From Desulfofustis sp. (lineage in GTDB: Bacteria > Desulfobacterota > Desulfobulbia > Desulfobulbales > Desulfocapsaceae), in contig JAUVWB010000086.1 in NCBI GenBank assembly GCA_030604345.1, positions 1-6,645 on the forward strand: a stretch of 6,645 nt of DNA, read 5' to 3'. Within the stretch, counting starts at the first letter, position 1. Each line of letters starts with the position of its first letter. The notes beneath the pieces were generated by a model. The model ran no database searches, was not told the DNA's origin, and was given only the letters and a program-made list of their open reading frames with translations. Shown one piece after another: positions 1 to 4,965 of the stretch. Both the position numbers and the translations under genes were made by a program.

Positions 1-54
1 CAGAAAAGGGTAAAACATAAGGGATAGACGCAAGATTCGGTGGCATTTACTCAT
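1..54 (-). CDS. Possible N-terminus of a leftward gene (partial)
   Basis: On the minus strand an ATG at 52-54 opens a frame that stays open to the window edge, giving 18 residues: MSKCHRILRLSLMFYPFL. A GAGGT Shine-Dalgarno-like stretch lies 7 nt upstream of the ATG. The basic start followed by hydrophobic residues resembles the beginning of a signal peptide or membrane anchor. Eighteen codons are too few to identify a family or to rule out chance, so this is only a candidate divergent neighbour of the polyferredoxin gene. Confidence 0.22.
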   Translation of the reverse strand, partial: MSKCHRILRLSLMFYPFL

Positions 55-324
55 CAGTTTTACCTCATAGCGTCCAAGTGATGACAAGGAGGAGATTGCA
101 GCAGCACATCGTACCAAAAAAGAATCAGGCAATGAAGAAAATACATGGCAAGAAGCCACAGGGAGGTGTTGGTGTTATTGACAGACAAGTCCCTTTTCTG
201 GAGATAATGCCATCAATTGCAAAAGCCCTTGATCCAGGTCAAGGAAAAGAACAAAGAAAACGATTATCACCAAAACAAGCAGACAATACGGCACTGGACA
301 AAAGACCTTCGATAGCTAAAAGAT
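55..324. other. AT-rich intergenic region upstream of the polyferredoxin
   Basis: This 270-bp stretch is visibly richer in A and T than the GC-rich genes to its right, and I find no convincing gene in it. A frame opening at 78 runs into the polyferredoxin gene out of phase; its low-complexity Lys/Arg-rich translation resembles no family I know. The region holds an FNR/CRP-like palindrome and possible promoter elements for the downstream gene. The composition is what one expects for a promoter region, or for a short segment of different origin. Confidence 0.5.
229..242 (+). promoter_or_regulatory. FNR/DNR/HcpR-type operator candidate
   Basis: TTGATCCAGGTCAA is a dyad of the form TTGAY-N4-RTCAA. 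It differs from the FNR consensus (TTGAT-N4-ATCAA) at one position and from the HcpR-type consensus (TTGAC-N4-GTCAA) at one position. Its centre at 235.5 is about 90 bp upstream of the polyferredoxin ATG. A class II geometry (centre near -41.5) would put transcription start near 277, and an AT-rich GATTAT lies at 262-267, close to the expected -10. Which CRP/FNR-family regulator binds cannot be told from the site alone. Confidence 0.5.
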
Positions 325-338
325 ATGGTCCGAACCAT
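325..338 (+). repeat. Small hairpin over the polyferredoxin start codon
   Basis: ATGGT (325-329) and ACCAT (334-338) form a perfect 5-bp inverted repeat with a CCGA tetraloop, so the initiation codon itself would be paired in the mRNA. The upstream Shine-Dalgarno region is poor (AAAAGAT). Together these suggest modest or conditional translation, but five pairs can easily occur by chance. Confidence 0.3.
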
Positions 339-1614
339 CCTCTCCTTGTTTTCACTATCTCTCCTAACAGCCCACGCACTTCGCACCGGCGATATCGGGG
401 ACGTTTTATTCTGGCTGCTGGCCGTTGCACTACTTTTTTCCCGCTGGCCATGGCGTGATGTAGCGCTCGCCGGACTATTCGCTTTTGGTGCAGCCTTGTG
501 GGCAAGTGTCACCCTTGACCTGGTGCAGCAACGGCTCATGTTACACCAGCCGTGGCTGCGTCTCGCCGGCATCCTCGGGACAGTCACGTTGCTCTGCCTG
601 ATTGCGGCGAGCAGCACCCTGAGGCAGGCATGGCACCAGCGGGCACCGGAGACGACGGCCCCGGGAATCACCTTTTTGCTGACCGTGGCCGGGCTGGCGC
701 TGGCCAGGACCATGAGTCCGGTCGAGCTCCTGCTGGCCGACCGTTTTCTGCCCGGCAGCGGCTGGGTGGTTGTCTTCGGGCTGGGTCTCTATGGTGCCTG
801 GATTACCGGCAAGATGCTCGATCCCCGATCTACGGCACGGTGGCGACGCCTTATCTGGTCGCTCTTCTCGGTGGTCTTCTTCAGCCAGCTAGTGCTCGGC
901 CTGGCCGGGCTGGAACAATTGTTGATGACCGGCTCGCTGCATCTGCCGGTTCCCGCCCTGATCGCCGCCGGCCCGTTGTTTCGCGGCGACGGGCTGTTCA
1001 TGATCATCCTGTTCGCCACCGCCGTCGTCCTGGCCGGGCCGGCCTGGTGCAGCCACCTCTGCTATATCGGTGCCTGGGACAACCTGGCCGCCACCACCCA
1101 CAAACGGGCGACCCCCTTGCCCACTTGGACCAAGGTGACGCGTTGGTTGCTCTGTCTGGCTGTCCTCGGCCTGGCACTCATCCTCGGCCGCAGCGGTTTT
1201 CCCATATCCCAGGCGGTATGGTTGGCCGCGGCCTTCGGGCTGATCGGCGTCGGTCTGATGCTGAGCTGGTCACGGCGTACCGGAACCATGACGCACTGCC
1301 TCACCTATTGTCCCATGGGCCTGTTAGCCAATCTGTTCGGGAGAGTGAACCCGTGGCGGATCACCGTCGGACCGGAGTGCACCGGCTGCGGCAGATGTAC
1401 CAGCATCTGTCGCTACGATGCCCTGCGGCCGGATGATCTGCTGAAGAAGCGGGCGGGATTCACCTGTTCGTTATGCGGAGATTGTCTCGGATCCTGCCCG
1501 CACCGCCACCTCCAGTACCATTTCCCCGGGCTTTCCAGCGAGACGGCACGGACTGCTTTTCTGACTGTGGTCATCAGCCTCCACGCGCTGTTCCTCGGGG
1601 TCGCCCGCCTCTGA
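325..1614 (+). CDS. Membrane-bound 4Fe-4S polyferredoxin, NapH/NosR/RdxA-like
   Basis: The 429-residue protein is an integral membrane electron carrier of the NapH/NosR/RdxA kind. About ten hydrophobic segments fill residues 1-315. A WCSHLC motif (Cys242, Cys246) and a CLTYCP motif (Cys325, Cys329) are the paired cysteine motifs typical of this family. Two ferredoxin clusters follow: Cys352, 355, 358, 362 and Cys381, 384, 387, 391. The second ends in the usual Cys-Pro; the first has Cys-Arg. Residues 409-427 form an extra hydrophobic segment after the ferredoxin domain, whereas NapH normally ends with that domain. The ATG at 325 is the first start after an in-frame TAG at 313; its ribosome site is weak. 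The gene appears monocistronic, with an FNR-like site upstream. It probably passes electrons between the quinone pool and a soluble or periplasmic partner. No partner is encoded here, so no gene symbol is given. Confidence 0.85.
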   Translation: MVRTILSLFSLSLLTAHALRTGDIGDVLFWLLAVALLFSRWPWRDVALAGLFAFGAALWASVTLDLVQQRLMLHQPWLRLAGILGTVTLLCLIAASSTLRQAWHQRAPETTAPGITFLLTVAGLALARTMSPVELLLADRFLPGSGWVVVFGLGLYGAWITGKMLDPRSTARWRRLIWSLFSVVFFSQLVLGLAGLEQLLMTGSLHLPVPALIAAGPLFRGDGLFMIILFATAVVLAGPAWCSHLCYIGAWDNLAATTHKRATPLPTWTKVTRWLLCLAVLGLALILGRSGFPISQAVWLAAAFGLIGVGLMLSWSRRTGTMTHCLTYCPMGLLANLFGRVNPWRITVGPECTGCGRCTSICRYDALRPDDLLKKRAGFTCSLCGDCLGSCPHRHLQYHFPGLSSETARTAFLTVVISLHALFLGVARL

Positions 1615-1621
1615 CGATTCA

Positions 1622-1638
1622 CCGCCTTAATAGGGCGG
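1622..1638. terminator. Weak hairpin between convergent genes
   Basis: CCGCC (1622-1626) and GGCGG (1634-1638) can pair around a 7-nt loop that includes the stop codon of the permease gene. It sits in the 12-bp gap region between two convergent genes, where a bidirectional terminator would be useful. No T-tract follows on either strand, so termination is uncertain. Confidence 0.25.
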
Positions 1639-3975
1639 CCACAGGATCGGCAGCAGCACCACCGAAACGGCCATGGCCAGGATCGTAATCGGAACGCCGA
1701 CCTTCAGATAATCGACGAAGCGATACCCGCCGGGCCCCATGACCAGCAGATGGGCGGGATGAGAGAGTGGGCTGGCGAAACTCGACGAGGCGGCGATAGC
1801 CACCGTCATCATCAGCAGGTGCGGCGAAATGCCCAGCGTCGCGGCCGCGCTGAGCGCCACCGGAGCCATCAGAACCACCAGCGCCGCCGTCGGGATGATC
1901 TGGGTCCCCAGCACGGTTACCCCGAACAGTGCCGCGACCACCCAGCGCGGCCCCAGCTCCCCGACCGATGAGACCAGCGCCGTCGCCCCGAGCTGGGCCG
2001 CTCCGCTGTTTTCAATGGCGGCACCGAGCGGCAGCATGGAGGCGATGAGAAAGATCACCTTCCATTCGATGGCCCGATAGGCCTCCTCCATGCTCAGGCA
2101 GCCGACCAACACCATGATGGTGGCTCCCACCAGCGCGGCAATGGAGATCGGCAACAACCCGGTCATGGCGCTGACAATTACCGCCGCCATGATAACCACC
2201 GAGAGACGAGCCTTCTCCAGCCTCGGTGCGCGCGCTGCCGCTTTGTCCAGCACCAGGAAATCGGGATCGCGGGACAAGGCCTCGAGTTTGCTGCGATGAC
2301 CGTAGACGAGCAGCGCATCGCCGAACTGCAGCGGCATATCCTGCAACTGAGAGCGCCGCGCCTGACCTTTGCGCCAGACGGCCAGCACGCTGATGCCGTA
2401 GCGTTCGCGAAAGAGCAACTCGGCTAAGGTCTTGCCGGCCAGCGTCGTTCGCGGCGACAACAAGACCTCGGTAACTCCGATCTCCTGCGATTCAAGCTCG
2501 GCAATCTGGCTTGTCGACTGTTTGACCATGGTCAACTCCTGCAGCCCTTCAAGGATCTCGAGATCACGGCGGGACCCCTGAACGATCAGGACATCATCGG
2601 GCTGCATACGCTCCTGCGGCGACGGCATGAAGAGAACCGTATCGTCGCGCCGAAGAGCGACGACCGTCAGCCCGAAGGCGTTGCTCAGACGACTTTCCAC
2701 CAGATCATGACCGGCCAGAACCGAACCCTGGGGAACTCGGATGGGCAGCAACTCGCCATGCCGGTCAAGCAGTGACGAGATCTCCGACTCGGGCACCAGG
2801 CTCACGTGCGCAAAGAGATGGTGTTCCGGCAGTCCCTCAAGTACCGCTCGTTCTCCCTGAAGTACCAGCCGATCCCCTTTGGCCAACCGGTGATAACGCA
2901 GATCGGCAGCCACTTGTTCGCCTGCCCCGTGCACCTGCAGGACATGGACACGAAAATCCCGCCGCAGGCCGCTTTCGCTCAACTTTTTGTCGATCAACGG
3001 AGAACCGTCGCCGATCTCTGCAACCGCCGTCGCCAGAGAATCGCGAAGCAGGTCGTGCAGCGGTTCTATTGGTTCCACCTGCAGGTGCTGACTGGCATGA
3101 AACCGCTGCAGATGGCTGGGATTTCCATGGACAATCAGCACATCACCGCCCTGCAGAACCTGGTCGGGCCGGGGCGCCAGTTGCAGAATTCCGTTTCGCT
3201 GCAACGCCAAAACAGTCAGGTAAAGCGCCGATCCGATGCGGCTCTCGGCGATAGTTCTCCCTTCCAGGGGCGAACCGCCGGGAATTCGGGTCGTGAACAG
3301 GTGGGTGCTGAACTGATAGGAAGCACCAATAGCGGCGCCGGCGCCGGATGCCTCGTCGAGCCGGCGGCTGGGCAGCAAATGCCGCCCGAACGCCACCATG
3401 AAGACGATCCCGACCACCACGATGGCGCCGGTTATCGGCGTGAAATCAAAGATGCCAAAGGGCGTGAACCCGGCAGCACGGATCGCGTCGGTGATCAAAA
3501 TATTGGGCGGCGTGGAGATCCCGGTAAACGGCCCGCCAAGCAGGCATCCTAGCGCCAGCGGCAACAACAGGCGCGACGGCGGCCGGCCGCTGCGCCGGGC
3601 CAACTCCATGGTGGAAGGCAGCAGAATGGCGGCCACGGTAGTGGTGTTGATCAGCGCCGAAAGGAGACTGGCGGCGGCCATCAACACCATCATCAAGACC
3701 ACTTCACGGCCCTTGGCAAACCGCTGCAACGGCTGACCCAGCTGATGAGCTATACCGGTTCGGGTCAGGCCGGCCGACAGGATGAACAGGGCCCAGACGG
3801 TGACCACCGCCGGGCTGCTGAATCCGGCCAGCGCCTCTTGCGGCGTGACCAATCCAGTCAGGGACAACGCCGACAGCACCAGCAGTCCGACCAGGTCGAC
3901 CCGCAGCCACCCGCCGACAAAAATCACCAGCGCACCAAAGACAATAACCAGCAGAACCAGAATCTCGTACGACAT
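1627..3975 (-). CDS. SLC13 (DASS)-type permease with four RCK_C domains
   Basis: The 782-residue inner-membrane protein belongs to the sodium/anion symporter group whose two membrane halves are split by TrkA-C (RCK_C) domains. The N-terminal half (about 1-205) carries LINTTT (108-113) and GISTPPN (152-158), which match the family's Asn-Thr and TPPN motifs. The C-terminal half (about 588-782) ends with the typical MGPGGYRF (746-753). Between them I count four RCK_C-like repeats, near 222-290, 312-385, 405-475 and 497-570; the commoner form has two. In the second half the usual Asn-rich motif reads IIPTAA (693-698), and SHPAH (738-742) has His where Asn is common. The ATG at 3975 is chosen over an upstream ATG at 4026 because GGAGGTGAG precedes it and the hydrophobic segment begins at once. 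Substrates of relatives include sulfate, dicarboxylates and other anions; the one here cannot be read from sequence. Confidence 0.85.
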   Translation of the reverse strand: MSYEILVLLVIVFGALVIFVGGWLRVDLVGLLVLSALSLTGLVTPQEALAGFSSPAVVTVWALFILSAGLTRTGIAHQLGQPLQRFAKGREVVLMMVLMAAASLLSALINTTTVAAILLPSTMELARRSGRPPSRLLLPLALGCLLGGPFTGISTPPNILITDAIRAAGFTPFGIFDFTPITGAIVVVGIVFMVAFGRHLLPSRRLDEASGAGAAIGASYQFSTHLFTTRIPGGSPLEGRTIAESRIGSALYLTVLALQRNGILQLAPRPDQVLQGGDVLIVHGNPSHLQRFHASQHLQVEPIEPLHDLLRDSLATAVAEIGDGSPLIDKKLSESGLRRDFRVHVLQVHGAGEQVAADLRYHRLAKGDRLVLQGERAVLEGLPEHHLFAHVSLVPESEISSLLDRHGELLPIRVPQGSVLAGHDLVESRLSNAFGLTVVALRRDDTVLFMPSPQERMQPDDVLIVQGSRRDLEILEGLQELTMVKQSTSQIAELESQEIGVTEVLLSPRTTLAGKTLAELLFRERYGISVLAVWRKGQARRSQLQDMPLQFGDALLVYGHRSKLEALSRDPDFLVLDKAAARAPRLEKARLSVVIMAAVIVSAMTGLLPISIAALVGATIMVLVGCLSMEEAYRAIEWKVIFLIASMLPLGAAIENSGAAQLGATALVSSVGELGPRWVVAALFGVTVLGTQIIPTAALVVLMAPVALSAAATLGISPHLLMMTVAIAASSSFASPLSHPAHLLVMGPGGYRFVDYLKVGVPITILAMAVSVVLLPILWPPY

Positions 3976-4070
3976 CTCACCTCCACACCCTACCTGCACG
4001 AACTGCGCCCTGCGCCGGGCGATCAATTGGCCAGGCAGTGGAAAACCGCTATACCGCGGTCGCTTCAGCC

Positions 4071-4099
4071 TTTATAGCCGCCTTCTCTGAAGACGGCAA
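4071..4099 (-). promoter_or_regulatory. Sigma-70-type promoter for the permease
   Basis: Read on the minus strand, TTGCCG (4094-4099) and TATAAA (4071-4076) are separated by exactly 17 nt. The -10 box matches the consensus at five of six positions and the -35 box at four of six. Transcription would start near 4064, giving a leader of roughly 90 nt before the permease ATG at 3975. Confidence 0.5.
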
Positions 4100-4125
4100 C
4101 CAAACAACCATTTTGAGCGGGCGGT

Positions 4126-4149
4126 TTCACCATCCGTGCTTATGGTGAA
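4126..4149. repeat. Perfect 8-bp inverted repeat in the rhodanese leader
   Basis: TTCACCAT (4126-4133) and ATGGTGAA (4142-4149) are perfect inverted repeats around an 8-nt spacer. The arms could be an operator for a dimeric regulator or an RNA hairpin in the rhodanese 5' leader. The spacer contains CCGTGC, which is complementary to GCACGG at 4164-4169 in the next hairpin, so the two structures could compete. Confidence 0.45.
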
Positions 4150-4155
4150 GATATC

Positions 4156-4202
4156 CGATGGTTGCACGGCTCTCCGGCAACCGCACGCAACGCAAGGCAT
4201 CG
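4156..4202 (+). promoter_or_regulatory. Structured 5' leader element, class unknown
   Basis: The RNA can form an outer stem CGATG/CATCG (4156-4160 with 4198-4202). Stacked directly on it is a hairpin: GTTGC (4161-4165) with GCAAC (4177-4181), a bulged A at 4166, then CGG/CCG closed by a CTCT tetraloop. The 3' side leaves 16 single-stranded bases (4182-4197), and the outer stem ends 5 nt before the AGGAGG ribosome site. This could be a riboswitch or a translational control element. I compared it from memory with SAM, SAH, c-di-GMP and fluoride motifs and recognised none of them. Confidence 0.35.
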
Positions 4203-4207
4203 TAAAA

Positions 4208-4213
4208 AGGAGG
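4208..4213 (+). promoter_or_regulatory. Shine-Dalgarno site fixing the rhodanese start
   Basis: A perfect AGGAGG lies 6 nt before the ATG at 4220. It decides against the earlier in-frame start near 4136, whose extra residues would be translated from the structured leader and resemble no rhodanese. Confidence 0.8.
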
Positions 4214-4219
4214 AACATC

Positions 4220-4540
4220 ATGCCCAATGTGACGCTCGTCAGCGCCGCCGAGGCGCATGAACGGCAAAGACGTGGCCAGGCCCTGCTGGTTTGTGCCTAC
4301 GACAGTGACGAAAAATTCACCACCTACCGATTGGAGGGGGCCATTCCGTTAAGCGAGTTCACGTCGCGGCTCGGCTCCATCGACCGGGGCCGGGAAATCA
4401 TCTTCTACTGCAACTGAAAAGGTGGAGGCACCGCTGCTGGTCGAGCAGCACAGTATAAAGAACAAGGATTCTTCAACGCCAAAGCCATCGACGGCGGCGT
4501 CGGCGCCTGGAAGAGTGCCGGGTTACCTATTCTTTCCTGA
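4220..4540 (+). CDS. Selenocysteine-containing rhodanese-like protein (in-frame UGA)
   Basis: The full frame encodes 106 residues if the TGA at 4415-4417 is read as selenocysteine (residue 66). Before it come LEGAIPLSEF (38-47) and the strand EIIFYCN (59-65), the normal lead-in to the rhodanese active-site loop. After it the same frame gives TAAGRAAQY (71-79) and GGVGAWKSAG (92-101), the typical C-terminal helix and the GG-x-x-AW motif, then a final TGA at 4538. The active site therefore reads Cys64-Asn-Sec66. Single-domain rhodaneses are about 100-120 residues, so the read-through product has normal length and the 65-residue product lacks its second half. Rhodanese-like selenoproteins are known from bacterial selenoproteome surveys. 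Sulfur transfer or thiol redox activity in the cytoplasm is likely; the substrate is unknown. Alternative: a nonsense mutation in a former Cys codon, which is less likely given the SECIS-like hairpin. Confidence 0.85.
4415..4417 (+). other. Predicted selenocysteine codon (UGA)
   Basis: This TGA is in frame with both halves of the rhodanese domain and falls where relatives have a Cys or Sec in the catalytic loop. A SECIS-like hairpin follows. It should be annotated as a translation exception, residue 66 = Sec. The decoding genes selA, selB, selC and selD are not in this window, so the capacity of the organism must be confirmed elsewhere. Confidence 0.8.
4433..4449 (+). promoter_or_regulatory. 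Bacterial SECIS-like hairpin
   Basis: GCTGCT (4433-4438) and AGCAGC (4444-4449) form a perfect 6-bp stem capped by GGUCG (4439-4443). The loop begins 22 nt after the last base of the UGA, inside the spacing known for bacterial SECIS elements. The GGUC in the loop is the same as in the SelB-binding loop of E. coli fdhF. The hairpin is coded by the AAGRAA stretch of the rhodanese. A second small stem, GGTG/CACC (4421-4424 with 4429-4432), sits between it and the UGA. Confidence 0.75.
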
Positions 4541-4581
4541 CAGTCTGACGGGAACCGCCCAGTCTGCCTGCCCGGCAGGTA
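4541..4581. other. Gap between convergent genes, with a GC palindrome
   Basis: The 13-bp near-palindrome CCTGCCCGGCAGG (4567-4579) lies just past the stop of the minus-strand cyclophilin-like gene and 27 bp past the rhodanese stop. A weaker stem, TTCCTG with CGGGAA, spans the end of the rhodanese gene near 4533-4553. Neither is followed by a T-tract, so they are only possible Rho-independent terminators. The region also marks where the homology of the cyclophilin-like gene breaks off. Confidence 0.3.
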
Positions 4582-4776
4582 TTACGCCTTGTCGACGACC
4601 GTCGCCGCATCAGGTTCGGCATCGGCTGAAAACGGTACGGAAAAGTAAACCTCATCGCCCCAGACGTTGGCTCGGGCCTTGATCGGCAACGCATCAAGCA
4701 GTCTGCCGGCCGTGGGCGTGTGGCGCAGGACCGCCGTTATCGTGCCGGCGGGCCAGGAAATGGTGATTCGTGGCAT
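4582..4776 (-). pseudogene. Truncated cyclophilin-like protein (TM1367 type)
   Basis: The 64-residue frame starts at an ATG with GGAGGAGG 3-4 nt upstream. TPTAGRLLDALP (20-31) and RANVWGDEVYFSVP (35-48) are hallmarks of the cyclophilin-like beta-barrel family Cyclophil_like2, whose members are about 115-125 residues. Homology runs to TVVDKA and meets TAA where relatives continue with Gly-Asp-x-x-Tyr-Trp-Pro-x-Gly and a conserved C-terminal half. Just after the stop the same frame reads YLPGRQ, a possible remnant of that motif, but nothing beyond it looks related in any frame. The gene has a good ribosome site and intact N-terminus, so it may still be expressed, but half of the barrel is missing. 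Decay by deletion or rearrangement next to the rhodanese gene is the likeliest reading; a sequencing error alone would not explain the absent C-terminus. The family has no settled function. Confidence 0.65.
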
Positions 4777-4965
4777 ATGCCTCCTCCAAAAGATGAGAGT
4801 CGGGCGATCCGGTACAACCGCCGACCCGTTTTCTTTGGGAGTATCACAGAGCTGCAGGAAAGTCTAATCCGACGTGCAAAGTAAAAACCTTGCCAGAAGC
4901 AGGCAGGAACAGTAGCGTAGGGAAGCATGCATCGCATCCTGCTTTTCTGATAAGGAATTTCAGCA
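4777..4965. other. Divergent intergenic region before cydD
   Basis: These 189 bp separate the minus-strand cyclophilin-like gene from cydD. I see no strong sigma-70 promoter for either gene. The best rightward candidate is TTGCCA (4890-4895 region) followed about 17 nt later by TAGCGT, with a poor -10. The region also contains a leftward terminator-like hairpin and the ribosome site of cydD. No convincing small gene is present. Confidence 0.35.
4883..4907 (-). terminator. Terminator-like hairpin, leftward
   Basis: On the minus strand CCTGCC (4902-4907) pairs with GGCAAG (4889-4894) around a 7-nt loop, with one G-U pair, and is followed one base later by TTTTT (4883-4887). That is the shape of an intrinsic terminator for leftward transcription. 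It could stop antisense transcripts leaving cydD or act as an attenuator ahead of the cyclophilin-like gene. The stem is short, so confidence is modest. Confidence 0.3.

Larger units (their letters stand above)
3976..4219. other. Divergent intergenic region between permease and selenorhodanese
   Basis: This 244-bp region holds a well-formed leftward promoter for the permease and a leader rich in inverted repeats for the rhodanese. A possible rightward promoter is TTGGCC (4027-4032), 17 nt, then TATACC (4050-4055), four of six matches in the -10 box and fewer certain matches in the -35. It would give a rhodanese leader of about 160 nt. Further inverted repeats occur at 4048-4053/4073-4078 (GCTATA/TATAGC), overlapping both promoter candidates. 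Confidence 0.45.

Noticed and set aside
78..458. 126-residue plus-strand frame at the left end
   Set aside because: It has low-complexity basic sequence, resembles no family I know, and its last third overlaps the well-supported polyferredoxin gene in another frame.
552..1436. 294-residue plus-strand frame inside the polyferredoxin gene
   Set aside because: This Arg/Pro/Gly-rich shadow frame overlaps a gene with two unmistakable 4Fe-4S motifs.
2806..3552. 248-residue plus-strand frame inside the permease gene
   Set aside because: It is antisense to the RCK_C repeats of a clear transporter gene and shows no domain of its own.
4156..4202. Known riboswitch (SAM, c-di-GMP or fluoride) in the rhodanese leader
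   Set aside because: Fragments such as GATGG and GGCAACC recall those motifs, but the other conserved parts of each class are missing.
4136..4219. Earlier in-frame start for the rhodanese
   Set aside because: The added N-terminus is translated from the inverted-repeat leader and lacks a ribosome site, while the ATG at 4220 has a perfect AGGAGG.
4415..4417. Sequencing error or simple nonsense mutation as the cause of the TGA in the rhodanese
   Set aside because: The TGA falls exactly in the active-site loop, the downstream frame is fully intact, and a SECIS-like hairpin with the GGUC loop follows at the right distance.
4927..4950. Seven-codon leader peptide MHRILLF upstream of cydD
   Set aside because: The ribosome-site-like GGGAAG is only one or two bases from the ATG, and there is no codon run or attenuator hairpin to suggest a regulatory peptide.
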